DNA from: Gemmatimonadota bacterium
GTDB lineage: Bacteria > Gemmatimonadota > Gemmatimonadetes > Gemmatimonadales > GWC2-71-9
DNA length: 64,000 nucleotides
Assembly (NCBI GenBank): GCA_016713435.1
Contig: JADJPD010000006.1
Coordinates: 124,001 to 188,000, forward strand
Reading direction: 5' to 3'
The translations under genes and the position numbers were made by a program. Positions 26,997 through 37,653 of the stretch are shown here, in pieces (within the stretch, counting starts at the first letter, position 1; every line of letters begins with the position of its first letter). The notes below the pieces were generated by a model. That model saw nothing but the letters and a program-made list of their open reading frames with translations, made no database searches and was not told the origin of the DNA.

Positions 26997-28697
26997 TCAG
27001 GCGCCCGCGCCCTCGCGGTCCGCCAGCACCGCCTGGACCGTGGCGAGGACGTCGGGGAAGCAGTGGTCACGGTCCCACTGCTCCGCCGCGGCCTTCTGGG
27101 CCTCGGCGAGGTTGTCCGCGCCCGGCCGGAGGGCCGAGAGGAGGAACTCGGCGTCGGCGCAGTGCTCGGTGAAGCGCTTGATGGCGTAGTCGGTGACGGC
27201 GCCGGTGGAGATGATGAACTGCCAGTCGGAGCCCATGGCGAGCAGCATGGCGCGCGCGGCCTGCGCCAGCACCGGGCGGCGGGCCTGGTCCTGCAGCGCG
27301 CCGGGCGCCAGGGCCCAGAAGTTCTCCTCGATGGCCCAGAGCCGGGGCCAGGTCCAGTCGGTGCCCGGGTTGAGCCACATGCTGAAGTCGCCGTTGGCGC
27401 CCCAGCTTCCGGTGACGAGGTCCATGCCGCTCGCGGGCGGGTGTGCGTGCAGGTGCCCGCCGGCGGTGACGGGCCGGATGCGCTGCTGCTTGCCCAGGCT
27501 CCGGTAGAGCTGGCCCAGGAACTCCACGCCCTCGAACCACCAGTGCCCGAACAGCTCGGTGTCGAACGGCACCGCCACCAGCCGGTCCTCGGCCCCGGGG
27601 AGCTGGCCCGCCATCTTCTCGAGCAGCGCGGCGAAGTGGCGCGCGTGCACCCCGGCGCGGCCGGCCGCCTCGACCGGGTCGTACGGTTCCTTGCTGCCGA
27701 GGTCGGAGCCCGGCGCACTCACCCGCCAGTACTTGAGGCCGCCCGGCCAGCGGATCTTGTGGAACTCGAGGTACCACTCGTCGCCCGGGTAGCCCTCCTG
27801 CCGGCTCCACACCTGGCGCGAGGAGATGGGGTCGCGCGCAAAGCAGGCCACCCCGCTCGGGCCGCCCTCGCTGAGGACGTCGTAGGCGAAGTACGGCGAG
27901 TTGGCGGGCACGTGGCCGCTCGGCGGCCGGCGCTTGGGGGCCGAGCCGCCGATGACACGCCACTCGCCCCAGTCGGCGCCGTAGAGCTCGAAGGCCTGCC
28001 CGGCGTCCACCAGGTGGCTGTCGACGAAGAAGTACTTGAAGCCCGCCTCGGCCACGTGCACCTCGATGCCCGCCCGGTGCCGGCCCGCGCCCGGCGCCGC
28101 CGGCAGCGGGGCCCACGGGCCGGCCGGCCGGTAGGCGCACTCGGGGAGCCACACCCCCTCGGGCTTCCGCCCGAAGAGCCGCTGGTGCTCCGCGTAGCCG
28201 AGCTGCAGCTGGAGCCGGATCGACTCGTCGCGGGCCAGGAGCGGCAGGAAGCCGTGGGTGGCGCCCGAGGAGATCAGCTCCACGCGGCCCGCGTCGAGGT
28301 GCCGGCGGAAGGCGGCGATCAGGTCGCCGCCCTCGCGGTGGAACAGCTGCCGGAGGCCCAGCAGGTGGCTGCGCCAGAAGTGGGCGATGGGCAGCAGGTG
28401 CTCGTCGCCGGTCTCCGCGAGGGAGGTCTCCGCCTCGGCGCAGGTCTCCATGCGCTGGGTGAAGTAGGCCTCGAGCTCGGTGACGAAGTCGGGGCTCGCC
28501 AGCTGGTTGGCCAGCACCGGCGTGATCCCGATGGTGAGCGGCGACGCCACGTCCTCCGCCGCCAGCCGGTCCAGGGTGTGGAGGAGTGGGAGGTAGGTGT
28601 CGAGCGCCGCCTCACAGATCCAGTCGCTGCCGTGCGGCCAGCGGCCGTGGTTGAGGACCCAGGGCAGGTGGCTGTGGAGCGCCAGGACGAAGTCCAT
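26997..28697 (-). CDS. GH57 1,4-alpha-glucan branching enzyme (DUF1957-type)
   Basis: This 566-residue protein is of the GH57 branching-enzyme type that introduces alpha-1,6 branches into glycogen. Signatures are VLALHSHLPWVLNHGRWPHG at the N-terminus, ISSGATHGFLPLL, the catalytic Glu in GVWLPECAYRP, FKYFFVDSH, and the catalytic Asp in VPFDTELFGHWWFEG. The DUF1957-like C-terminal helical domain ends with a Trp-rich NFWALAP/WQFIIS region. ATG 28697 has GGAGGG a few bases upstream, 11 bases after the glgA stop. With GlgA and GlgP next door it replaces the usual GH13 GlgB, which is absent from this window. Confidence 0.9.
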   Translation of the reverse strand: MDFVLALHSHLPWVLNHGRWPHGSDWICEAALDTYLPLLHTLDRLAAEDVASPLTIGITPVLANQLASPDFVTELEAYFTQRMETCAEAETSLAETGDEHLLPIAHFWRSHLLGLRQLFHREGGDLIAAFRRHLDAGRVELISSGATHGFLPLLARDESIRLQLQLGYAEHQRLFGRKPEGVWLPECAYRPAGPWAPLPAAPGAGRHRAGIEVHVAEAGFKYFFVDSHLVDAGQAFELYGADWGEWRVIGGSAPKRRPPSGHVPANSPYFAYDVLSEGGPSGVACFARDPISSRQVWSRQEGYPGDEWYLEFHKIRWPGGLKYWRVSAPGSDLGSKEPYDPVEAAGRAGVHARHFAALLEKMAGQLPGAEDRLVAVPFDTELFGHWWFEGVEFLGQLYRSLGKQQRIRPVTAGGHLHAHPPASGMDLVTGSWGANGDFSMWLNPGTDWTWPRLWAIEENFWALAPGALQDQARRPVLAQAARAMLLAMGSDWQFIISTGAVTDYAIKRFTEHCADAEFLLSALRPGADNLAEAQKAAAEQWDRDHCFPDVLATVQAVLADREGAGA

Positions 28698-28708
28698 CGT
28701 ACCCTCCC

Positions 28709-30196
28709 TCACCGCTGCACCACCGGCGGCTGCGCCAGGATGCGCTGGTAGACCTCGAGGTACTTCCCGGAGGAGCGGTCCCACGAGAAGTCCTGCGCCA
28801 TCGCGTTCCGCATCATCTCTTCCCAGGGCGCGCCCCGGTGGTAGCGGTCCATCACGTGCCGCGCCACCCGGAGCAGGTCCTCCGAGCTGTACTCGTCGAA
28901 GAGGAACCCGGTCTCGCCGTCCTTGATGGTGTCGGCGAGGCCGCCCACCCGGCGCGCCAGGGGAATGGCGCCGTAGCGCTCGGCGCGCAGCTGCGCCAGG
29001 CCGCACGGCTCGTACAGCGACGGCATCAGGTAGATGTCCGCCCCCGCCATGAGCCGGTGCTCCAGCCGCTCGCTGAAGCCCAGGTGCACGCTGATCCGGT
29101 CGGGCCAGCGCGCCTCCCACATCTTGAGCAGCTGCTCGTACTTGGGCTCCCCGGTGCCGAGGAAGATGAACTGCGCCTCGAGCATGAAGAGCGTGTACTC
29201 GCCGGTGATGAGCTCCAGGCCCTTCTGGTGCGTCATCCGCGCCGTCATGGCGAAGAGCGGGATCTTCCGCCGCTGCGGCAGCCCGAAGCTCCGCTGCAGC
29301 GCGGCCTTGCAGCGCGCCTTCCCCTCGAGGTCCTCGGGGGAGTAGTTGGCGGTGATGTGCGGGTCGGTGGCGGGGTCCCATTCCTTCGGGTCGAGGCCGT
29401 TGACGATCCCCGAGAACCGGTCGCCGAGCCAGAGGAAGACGTCGTGGAGGCCGAAGCCGCCCACGGGGGTGCGCAACTCGTGCGCGTGCGTCGGGCTCAC
29501 CGTGGTGACGGCATCGGCAAACTTGAGCCCGCCCTTGAGCAGGTTCAGCTTGTCGTGCCACTCCAGCCACTCCCAGGTGTAGAGCTCCCACGGGAGCCCG
29601 ATGTCCGGCATCCCGTTCGGGGAGAAGTGGCCCTGGAAGCCGGCGTTGTGCACCGACACCACGCTGCGGATCCCCTGCGCGAACTGCGCGTGCTGGTGGT
29701 AGGTGCGCAGGTAGATCGGGGCCAGCGCCGTGTGCCAGTCGTGGCAGTGCAGCACGCACGGCGTGCGGGTGACGCGGTGCAGGCACTCGAGCGCGGCCCG
29801 GCAGAAGAAGGCCCAGCGGAGCAGGTTGTCGCCGTAGTCGGCCCCGCCCTCGCCGTAGAGCCCCGCCCGGTCGAAGTAGGGGTGCTCGATGCAGTAGACC
29901 CGGGCCTTGCCCGGCTCGGTGGGGATCCGCCAGAGCCGCGCTTCCTCGTGGCGGGGGCCCACCTGCACGTGGAACGGCCCCGCCACCCGCTCGAGCCCGG
30001 TGGCCGCACTCCGCACCGAGCGGTGCAGCGGGATGATCACCGCCACGGGAATGCCCTTGACCGCCTGGCTCGCGGCCAGGCCGGCCACCGCCTCGGCCAG
30101 CCCGCCGGTGCGCGCCAGCCAGCCGTACTCGGCCGCCAGGTGCACGATGCTCACCGGGGTGCCGTCGGGCATCGAGAGGGCGCTGGGCTCGCTCAT
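28709..30196 (-). CDS. glgA: Glycogen synthase (GT5)
   Basis: Transfers glucose from ADP- or UDP-glucose to the growing alpha-1,4-glucan. The 495-residue length is typical of GT5 enzymes. The N-terminal nucleotide-sugar loop reads RTGGLAEAVAGL, in place of the commoner KTGGL. Other motifs are LHCHDWHTALAPIYLR, VSVHNAGFQGHF, TVSPTHAHEL, MTARMTHQKGLELI and MPSLYEPCGLAQLRAERYGAIPLAR. ATG 30196 has AAGGAG five bases upstream, and that ribosome-binding site begins within the stop codon of glgP, showing tight coupling. Confidence 0.95.
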   Translation of the reverse strand: MSEPSALSMPDGTPVSIVHLAAEYGWLARTGGLAEAVAGLAASQAVKGIPVAVIIPLHRSVRSAATGLERVAGPFHVQVGPRHEEARLWRIPTEPGKARVYCIEHPYFDRAGLYGEGGADYGDNLLRWAFFCRAALECLHRVTRTPCVLHCHDWHTALAPIYLRTYHQHAQFAQGIRSVVSVHNAGFQGHFSPNGMPDIGLPWELYTWEWLEWHDKLNLLKGGLKFADAVTTVSPTHAHELRTPVGGFGLHDVFLWLGDRFSGIVNGLDPKEWDPATDPHITANYSPEDLEGKARCKAALQRSFGLPQRRKIPLFAMTARMTHQKGLELITGEYTLFMLEAQFIFLGTGEPKYEQLLKMWEARWPDRISVHLGFSERLEHRLMAGADIYLMPSLYEPCGLAQLRAERYGAIPLARRVGGLADTIKDGETGFLFDEYSSEDLLRVARHVMDRYHRGAPWEEMMRNAMAQDFSWDRSSGKYLEVYQRILAQPPVVQR

Positions 30197-30205
30197 GCGC
30201 GCTCC

Positions 30206-32357
30206 TTACGCGGGCTGGACGCTGGCGGGGGCCTCCCCGCGCATGGCGGGGACGTAGTAGTCGCGGGCGTAGTCCTGCAGCATCCGGCGCGCGGTGAAGT
30301 GCTCGCCGGCTTCCTTCAACGCGTGCTTCATCCGCTGCAGCCACTCCACCGGGATGCCGCGCGCGTTGCGCTTGTAGAACGTGGGCACCACCTGCTGCTC
30401 CAGCAGGTCGTAGAGCCGGTCGGCGTCGGCCTGGTCGGCGTCCTCGCCGGGCTGGAGCGGGGGGATGGCCCAGCCGTTGAGGCCGGTGTAGCCCTCGGCC
30501 CACCACCCGTCGAGGGTGCTCAGCTGCGGCACGGCGTTGAGGCCCGCCTTCATGCCGCTGGTGCCGCTGGCCTCGAGGGGGACCCGGGGCACGTTCATCC
30601 ACAGGTCCACGCCCTCCACCAGGCGGTGCGCCAGGTGCATGTCGTAGTCCTCGATGAACGCCACCCGGCCCTGGAGCCTGGGGTCGCGGGTGTAGGCGTA
30701 CACCTGCTGCAGCACTTCCTTGCCCCCCTGGTCCTCGGGGTGCGCCTTGCCGGCGAAGATGATCTGCACCGGGCGCCAGGGGTTGACCAGCAGCTCGCGC
30801 AGCCGGTCGAAGTCGCGGAACAGGAGCGAGGCGCGCTTGTACGTGGCAAAACCGCCGCGCGAAGCCGATGGTGAGCGCGTTGCTGTTGAGCAGCGTGCCC
30901 GCCCCCACCACGTGCGCCGCCTCCTTCCACCGTTCGGCCCAGCGGCGGCGGGCCTCCTCGCGCGCGTGGGCCAGGAGCGCATCCTTGAGCTCGCCGTGCA
31001 GGTGCCACAGCTCGCCGTCATCCAGGGTGAGCACGGTGTCCCAGAAGCCCGGCTCATCCACCAGCTCGCTCCAGCCCTCGCCGAAGTGGCGGTCCAGCAG
31101 CCCGCGCATGGGGCCCGACATCCAGGTGGGGAGGTGGACGCCGTTGGTGACGCTGCCGATCGGCACCTCCTCCGTGGCGAGCTGCGGCCACAGCGGCCGC
31201 CAGATCTCGCGCGACACCTCGCCGTGCTTGGCGGCCACGCCGTTCACCCGGCTCGAGAGCCGGATGGCCGTGGCCGTCATATGGAAGGTGGCGTGCCCGT
31301 CCTCGGGATGCGACCCGATCGCCCCCAGCTGCTCGGGCGTGATGCCCATCTCCTCGTGGATCGACCCCGCGCAGGCCAGCACCTGGTCCAGCCCGAAGCG
31401 GTCGTGCCCCGCGGGCACCGGGGTGTGGGTGGTGAAGATGCTCCGGCGGCGGACGTCCTCCACCGCCTCGGCGTAGCTCATCCCCGCCGCGAGGTGCTCC
31501 CGCAGCCGCTCGATCAGCATGAAGGCGGCATGCCCCTCGTTGGCGTGCCACGCCGCCGGGTCGATGCCCACCGCGCGCAGCACCCGCACGCCGCCCACGC
31601 CGAGCAGCCACTCCTGCCGCAGGCGCATGTCGGGGCCGCCGGCGTACAGCTTGCTGGTCAGCTCGCGGTCGGCCGGGTCGTTCTCCTCGAGGTTGGTGTC
31701 GAGCAGGTACACCGGCACCCGCCCCACCAGCATCCGCCACGCCGCCAGGTGCACCGCGCGGCCGAAGGTCCGCACCACCGTCAGGTAGGGCTCGCCGTTG
31801 GGGCCGGGGATGCGGGTGAGCGGGGTGGACTCCGGGGTGAAGCGGGCGTCGCTGTCTTCCTGCCAGCCGTCAATCCGCAGCCGCTGGTCGAAGTACCCCT
31901 TGGTGTAGAAGAGCCCGATGCCCACCAGGGGGATGCCGAGGTCGCTCGCCGCCTTGCAGTGGTCCCCGGCCAGGATCCCCAGGCCGCCGGAATAGATCGG
32001 CACCGAGTTGTGCAGGCCGAACTCCGCGCAGAAATACGCCACCGGCCGCTCGAGGCCGGCATGGTGCGCATGGAACCAGGTGTTGGGGCCCTGCAGGGCG
32101 CGGGTGGCGCTGTCCATCACCCGGTCGTACAGCACCAGGAAGGCGGGGTCGGTGGCGCACGCCGCGAGCCGCGCCGGGTCCACCCGCCGCAGCAGCTCGA
32201 TGGGATTGTGCTTGGTCAGCGACCAGAGCGCCTCGTCGATCCGGCGGAACACCTGCCGGGCATCCGTGGACCAGCTCCACCAGAGGTTGGTTGCGAGGGT
32301 CGAGAGCCCCTCGATGCGGGGCGGGAGGTACGGGATGCGAACGCGCGGCTGGGTCAT
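30206..32357 (-). CDS. glgP: Alpha-glucan (glycogen) phosphorylase, interrupted by a 1-base frameshift
   Basis: Releases glucose-1-phosphate from glycogen; a PLP-dependent GT35 enzyme of the shorter alpha-glucan phosphorylase type. The N-terminal part shows NLWWSWSTDARQVFRRID, YFCAEFGLHNSVPIYSGGLG, AWHANEGHAAF and GSVTNGVHLPTWM. The C-terminal part shows FATYKRASLLFRD, IIFAGKAHPEDQGGK, IEDYDMHLAHRLVEGVDLW and the PLP-region motif EASGTSGMKAGLNA. The frame breaks where the sequence reads FARRFCHVQ; removing one base from the AAAA run at 30848-30851 restores FARRFATYK and a 716-residue protein. First gene of the glycogen operon. Confidence 0.93.
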
Positions 32358-32570
32358 GACACTCCGCAAAAAGGGCGGGTCGCGGACTGGCAGCGGGAAC
32401 CTATCACCCCCGGGCCGTGGGGGGAACAGGCATCCGCCGAGGGACGAAATTGTAGCGCAGGGGCGGCAGGCCGCAGGCCTCCAGGGCCGCGCTCGGCGCC
32501 TCCCGAGGCAAGAAAGGGGCCGCCCTTCGTCGGAAAGGCGGCCCCTCGCCCCGCGGATCCGCAGGCCCGC

Positions 32571-34248
<1,678 letters not shown>

Positions 34249-34268
34249 AGGGCGGGGAAGGTAACGCG

Positions 34269-34294
34269 AAGGGCGCCCCGACGGGAGCGCCCTT
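34269..34294 (-). terminator. Candidate terminator after the SWIB gene
   Basis: AAGGGCGC (34269-34276) pairs with GCGCCCTT (34287-34294), with an additional CCC/GGG inner stem and a one-base bulge. The minus-strand exit has only two T residues, so strength is uncertain. Confidence 0.4.
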
Positions 34295-34321
34295 GAGACC
34301 GCGGACCGCGTGCTGCGGAGG

Positions 34322-34630
34322 TTACGACAGGTTCTTGTTCGCGATCTTCGCGAGGTCGAACATGGTGACCTGGTCCTTCTTGAACAGCGGCTTGAGCTTC
34401 GCGTCGGCGTTGATGGCCCGCTTGTTCTTCTTGTCCTGCAGGCCGTTCTTCTTGATGTAGACCCACAGCTTCTTGATGACCTCGGTGCGCGGCACGGCCT
34501 TGTCGCCGATCACGGCCGCGAGCGTGGCGCTCGGGGTCATGGGCTTCATAAACGCCGCACTCGGCTTCCGCTTCGCCTTCGGGGCGGCCTTCTTCGCGCT
34601 CTTCTTCGCAGCCTTCTTCTTCGTGGCCAT
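34322..34630 (-). CDS. SWIB/MDM2-domain protein with histone H1-like basic tail
   Basis: This is a 102-residue small basic protein. Residues 1-23 are an Ala/Lys repeat (ATKKKAAKKSAKKAAPKAKR) like histone H1 tails or bacterial histone-like proteins. Residues ~26-102 are a complete SWIB domain (LAAVIGDKAVPRTEVIKKLW, then NGLQDKKNKRAINAD and LKPLFKKDQVTMFDLAKIANKNL). In eukaryotes SWIB occurs in chromatin remodelers; stand-alone bacterial copies are of unclear function. The basic tail suggests DNA binding. ATG 34630 has GGAGG at good spacing. It is divergent from the sugar dehydrogenase gene. Confidence 0.92.
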   Translation of the reverse strand: MATKKKAAKKSAKKAAPKAKRKPSAAFMKPMTPSATLAAVIGDKAVPRTEVIKKLWVYIKKNGLQDKKNKRAINADAKLKPLFKKDQVTMFDLAKIANKNLS

Positions 34631-34735
34631 CGAGAGCCTCCGTTGAGGGGAACTGGTGGGTCTGGCGCCCGGACCCGGTGCGCCATCCGTGACCCAAAGT
34701 AAGGGGTTGCCCCGCAGGTGCAAGAGGGAAATCGG

Positions 34736-34839
34736 CCGTTTCCCCTCGGAAGGGGCGCCGCTTTCCGAGGGAAAACGGGGCCGGCGGTCCCCCGGGCCCC
34801 TCTGGTTCCGCCTGCGGAGCGGGCTATGTTCCCTCGGAA
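34736..34839. promoter_or_regulatory. Three copies of a TTCC-CTCGGAA motif in a divergent promoter
   Basis: CCGTTTCCCCTCGGAA (34736-34751) faces TTTCCGAGGGAAAACGG (34762-34778) as a near-perfect inverted repeat, and a third palindromic copy GTTCCCTCGGAAC (34827-34839) overlaps the start of the sugar dehydrogenase gene. The arrangement looks like operator sites between the divergent SWIB and dehydrogenase genes; a stem-loop in the RNA is an alternative. Confidence 0.45.
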
Positions 34840-36100
34840 CCTCCACCCAAGGATGGCCGGAATGCTGCCTCTCCTCGCCCGTGTGCTCCTGCCGGGCGTC
34901 CTCATCGCTCCCTCGGATCTGCACCACCCCGCGCCCGTGGCGCCCCCCGCCTGCACCCGCACGGCCGGCCTCACGCTCCCCGAGGGGTTCTGCGCCGTCG
35001 TCGTGGCGCAGGGCCTCGGCAACGTGCGCCAGCTCGCCGTGGGCCCCGGGGGCGAGCTCTACGCCGCGCTCCGCGGCGACACGGGCGGCCTGCTCCGCCT
35101 CCGCGACACCGACGGCGACGGCACCGCCGACCGCACCGACCGCCTCTTCAACGAGGGGGGCACCGGGATCGCCGTGCACGACGGCCACCTCTGGCTCGCC
35201 ACGCCCGACCGCATCCTCCGCTGGCCGCTCCCCGCCCCGACGGCGGCGACGCTCGGCGCCCCCGAGGTGGTGGTGGCCGGGATGCCGACCGGCGGCCACC
35301 AGGAGAAGACCTTCGCCTTCCTCGGCGGCGACACCCTGATCGTCAACTTCGGCTCGGCCACCAACAGCTGCCAGGTGAGCGACCGCGCCGTCCGCTCCCC
35401 CGGGAAGGATCCGTGCACCGAGCTCGAGGGACGGGCCGGCCTCTGGCGCTTCAGCGCCAGCCGGCTGAACCAGCGCCCCGGCGACGGCACCCGCCACGCC
35501 ACCGGGCTCCGCAACGCCATGGCCCTCGCCGTGGAGCCGGCGACGGGCAAGCTCTTCGCCGCGCCGCACGGCCGTGACCAGCTCTCGGCCAACTGGGGCT
35601 TCACCGACCAGCAGAACGCCGAGCTGCCCTCGGAGGAGTTCATGCTGGTGGAGCCGGGCGATGACTTCGGCTGGCCCTACTGCTACTACGACCAGGTCCA
35701 GAAGCAGAAGGTCCTTGCCCCCGAGTACGGCGGCGACGGCCGCGCCACCGGCCGCTGCGCCGGCAAGAAGGCCCCGCTCATCGGCTTCCCCGGGCACTGG
35801 GCGCCGATGGCCATCCTGTTCTCCACCGGGACGCAGTTCCCCGAGGCCTACCGCCGCGGCGCATTCATCGCCTTCCGCGGGTCCTGGAACCGCGCCCCGC
35901 TGCCGCAGCAGGGCTACCGCGTCGTCTTCGCCCCCTTCGGCGCCGACGGCCGGCCCACCGGCGAGTACCAGACCTTCGCCACCTCCTCCGAGGGCGACAC
36001 CGCGCTCCGCCCCGCCGGCCTGGCGTGGGCGGCGGACGGCTCGCTCTACATCGGCAGCGAGCGGGGCGGGACCATCTGGAAGGTCATGGTGGCGCGCTGA
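34826..36100 (+). CDS. Secreted PQQ-dependent sugar dehydrogenase-like protein
   Basis: The protein has 424 residues from ATG 34826, chosen because GGAG lies eight bases upstream and it gives a signal peptide with basic residues before the hydrophobic core (MLPLLARVLLPGVLIA). The mature part resembles soluble glucose/sorbosone dehydrogenase beta-propellers: LPEGFCAVVVAQGLGNVRQLAV, GGHQEKTFAFL, HATGLRNAMALAVEP and DDFGWPYCYYD, with paired Cys residues. A calcium-loop-like DTDGDGTADRTDR occurs near residue 100. Such enzymes oxidise sugars or polyols in the periplasm with PQQ. No PQQ biosynthesis gene lies in this window, and the substrate is not predictable. Confidence 0.82.
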   Translation: MFPRNLHPRMAGMLPLLARVLLPGVLIAPSDLHHPAPVAPPACTRTAGLTLPEGFCAVVVAQGLGNVRQLAVGPGGELYAALRGDTGGLLRLRDTDGDGTADRTDRLFNEGGTGIAVHDGHLWLATPDRILRWPLPAPTAATLGAPEVVVAGMPTGGHQEKTFAFLGGDTLIVNFGSATNSCQVSDRAVRSPGKDPCTELEGRAGLWRFSASRLNQRPGDGTRHATGLRNAMALAVEPATGKLFAAPHGRDQLSANWGFTDQQNAELPSEEFMLVEPGDDFGWPYCYYDQVQKQKVLAPEYGGDGRATGRCAGKKAPLIGFPGHWAPMAILFSTGTQFPEAYRRGAFIAFRGSWNRAPLPQQGYRVVFAPFGADGRPTGEYQTFATSSEGDTALRPAGLAWAADGSLYIGSERGGTIWKVMVAR

Positions 36101-36120
36101 CGGGGCGCTCGGTGCGGGGG

Positions 36121-36356
36121 TTCACCGCAGAGGCGCTGAGGCGCGGAGGGCCGCAGAGGACCTGCGCTCGGAGTGGAGCGACTCTCTCGAGGGGGAGTGC
36201 GGTGAATTGAGTGTGGTCTGGCAGCAGGGGTGAGGTCCCGTGCCGAACCTGGACTGACACACACAACAACAAAGCGGGGCTCGTCTCGAGACGAGCCCCG
36301 CTTCGTGCGTGGAGGTCCTCCGCGGCCCTCCGCGCCTCCGCGTCTCTGCGGTGAAA
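36121..36356 (-). repeat. Hairpin-rich intergenic element, copy 2
   Basis: Homologous to 22911-23141 but inverted. Read on the minus strand it has, in the same order, the arm TTTCACCGCAGAGACGCGGA, a hairpin (36272-36303), the run TTTGTTGTTGTGTGTGTC, a CAGTCCAGGTTCGGCA block and the closing arm. Copy 1 has TTGTTGTTTTTGTGGGTGTC and CGTCCGGGTCCGGCA at the matching places. It fills the gap between the convergent dehydrogenase and threonine synthase genes. Confidence 0.75.
36272..36303. terminator. Perfect 32-bp palindrome terminator in the element
   Basis: AAGCGGGGCTCGTCTC is followed directly by its reverse complement, giving a long perfect stem. The minus-strand exit is T/G-rich (TTTGTTGTTGTG), fitting termination of the leftward thrABC transcript. 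The plus-strand dehydrogenase transcript also reaches it. Confidence 0.6.
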
Positions 36357-36384
36357 TCGCGCCGAGGCGGAGACTCCGGCTCCG

Positions 36385-37653
36385 CTAGCGCCCGAGCACC
36401 CGCGCCACCGCCCGCAGGTCGGCGTCGATCTCGATGGGCCGGTTGGCCCGCGCCGGCGGCGGGTCGGTGTCCTGGTGGTAGGTGAGCAGCACCCCCGGGT
36501 CCTTGAGCACATGGCCGGTCAGCACCGCCATGACCCGGTCATCCCGGCCGATGACGCCCTCGGCGTGGAGCCGCCGGGCGCCCGCCACGCTGGCCGCGCT
36601 CGCCGGCTCGCAGCCCACGCCGGCCGCGTCGATGACCGCCTTGGCCTCGAGGATCTCGGCGTCCGTCACCGAGGTGACGACGCCGTCGGTCTCGCGGATG
36701 GCCTGCACCGCCCGGTCCCAGCTCGCCGGATCGCCGATCTTGATGGCGGTGGCGATGGTCTCGGCCTTCACCGTGCGCCGCGCCCCGAAGCCCTCGGCGA
36801 ACCCCTGCGCGAACGGCGCCGCCCCTGCGGCCTGCACCGAGGCGAGCCGCGGCACCCGGTCGATGAGGCCGAGCGCCTTCGCCTCGCGCAGCGCCTTCCC
36901 GAAGGCGGCGGTGTTGCCGAGGTTCCCCGCCGGCAGCACGATCCACTCGGGCACCTCCCAGCAGAGCTGGTGCAGCAGCTCGAGCACGATGGTCTTCTGC
37001 CCCTCGAGCCGGTACGGGTTGATGGAGTTGAGCAGGTACACGCCGAGCTCGTCGGCCGCCTGCTGCACCAGCCGGAGGCAGGCGTCGAAGTCGCCGCGCA
37101 CCAGCAGCGTCTTGGCCCCGTACGCCAGGGACTGCGCCAGCTTCCCGAGCGCCACCTGGCCCGCGGGGACGAAGACGAGCGCCGGGATGCCGGCCTGCGC
37201 CCCGTACGCGGCGAGCGCGGCCGAGGTGTTTCCCGTCGACGCGCAGGCGATGGCGCTGGCGCCGAGCCGCGCGGCCTGCGTCACCCCGACGGTCATGCCG
37301 CGGTCCTTGAAGCTGCCGGTGGGGTTGTGGCCCTCGTGCTTCACCCGCAGCTGGGGGAGCCCCGCCCAGGCGGCGATGGCCGGGCGGCGGAGCAGGGGGG
37401 TGTTCCCCTCGGGGTGGGTCACGGCGCGCTCGCCGGCCGAGGGCAGCACCAGCTCGCGGTAGCGCCAGACGCCCGACAGGTTCACGTCGTTCCGCTGGCC
37501 CCAGCGCTCCTCGAACAGCCGCCGGAGCGACGCGCCATCCTCGGCGGGCGGCGCGTGCTCCAGGGCCAGCAGCCCGCCGCAGGCGCAGCGGACCCGGGGA
37601 TCGAGCTCGTCGTAGCTGGCCCGGCACTGGTCGCAGCGCTGCACGCTCGTCAT
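36385..37653 (-). CDS. thrC: Threonine synthase
   Basis: Converts O-phosphohomoserine to threonine with PLP. The 422-residue protein starts with a zinc-ribbon-like Cys cluster (CDQC and CACGG), as in archaeal-type threonine synthases. It continues with the PLP-lysine motif HNPTGSFKDRGMTVG, the ASTGNTSAALAAYGA loop, and the phosphate-binding LPAGNLGNTAAFGKAL. ATG 37653 overlaps the homoserine kinase stop by four bases. Last gene of the thrA-thrB-thrC operon. Confidence 0.95.
   Translation of the reverse strand: MTSVQRCDQCRASYDELDPRVRCACGGLLALEHAPPAEDGASLRRLFEERWGQRNDVNLSGVWRYRELVLPSAGERAVTHPEGNTPLLRRPAIAAWAGLPQLRVKHEGHNPTGSFKDRGMTVGVTQAARLGASAIACASTGNTSAALAAYGAQAGIPALVFVPAGQVALGKLAQSLAYGAKTLLVRGDFDACLRLVQQAADELGVYLLNSINPYRLEGQKTIVLELLHQLCWEVPEWIVLPAGNLGNTAAFGKALREAKALGLIDRVPRLASVQAAGAAPFAQGFAEGFGARRTVKAETIATAIKIGDPASWDRAVQAIRETDGVVTSVTDAEILEAKAVIDAAGVGCEPASAASVAGARRLHAEGVIGRDDRVMAVLTGHVLKDPGVLLTYHQDTDPPPARANRPIEIDADLRAVARVLGR

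Noticed and set aside
26997..32369. A 1,790-residue open frame apparently fusing glycogen phosphorylase to the GH57 branching enzyme
   Set aside because: It crosses glgA in the wrong frame with low-complexity Arg/Ala/Gly sequence. It arises only because glgP has a one-base shift; three separate genes with proper starts explain the region.
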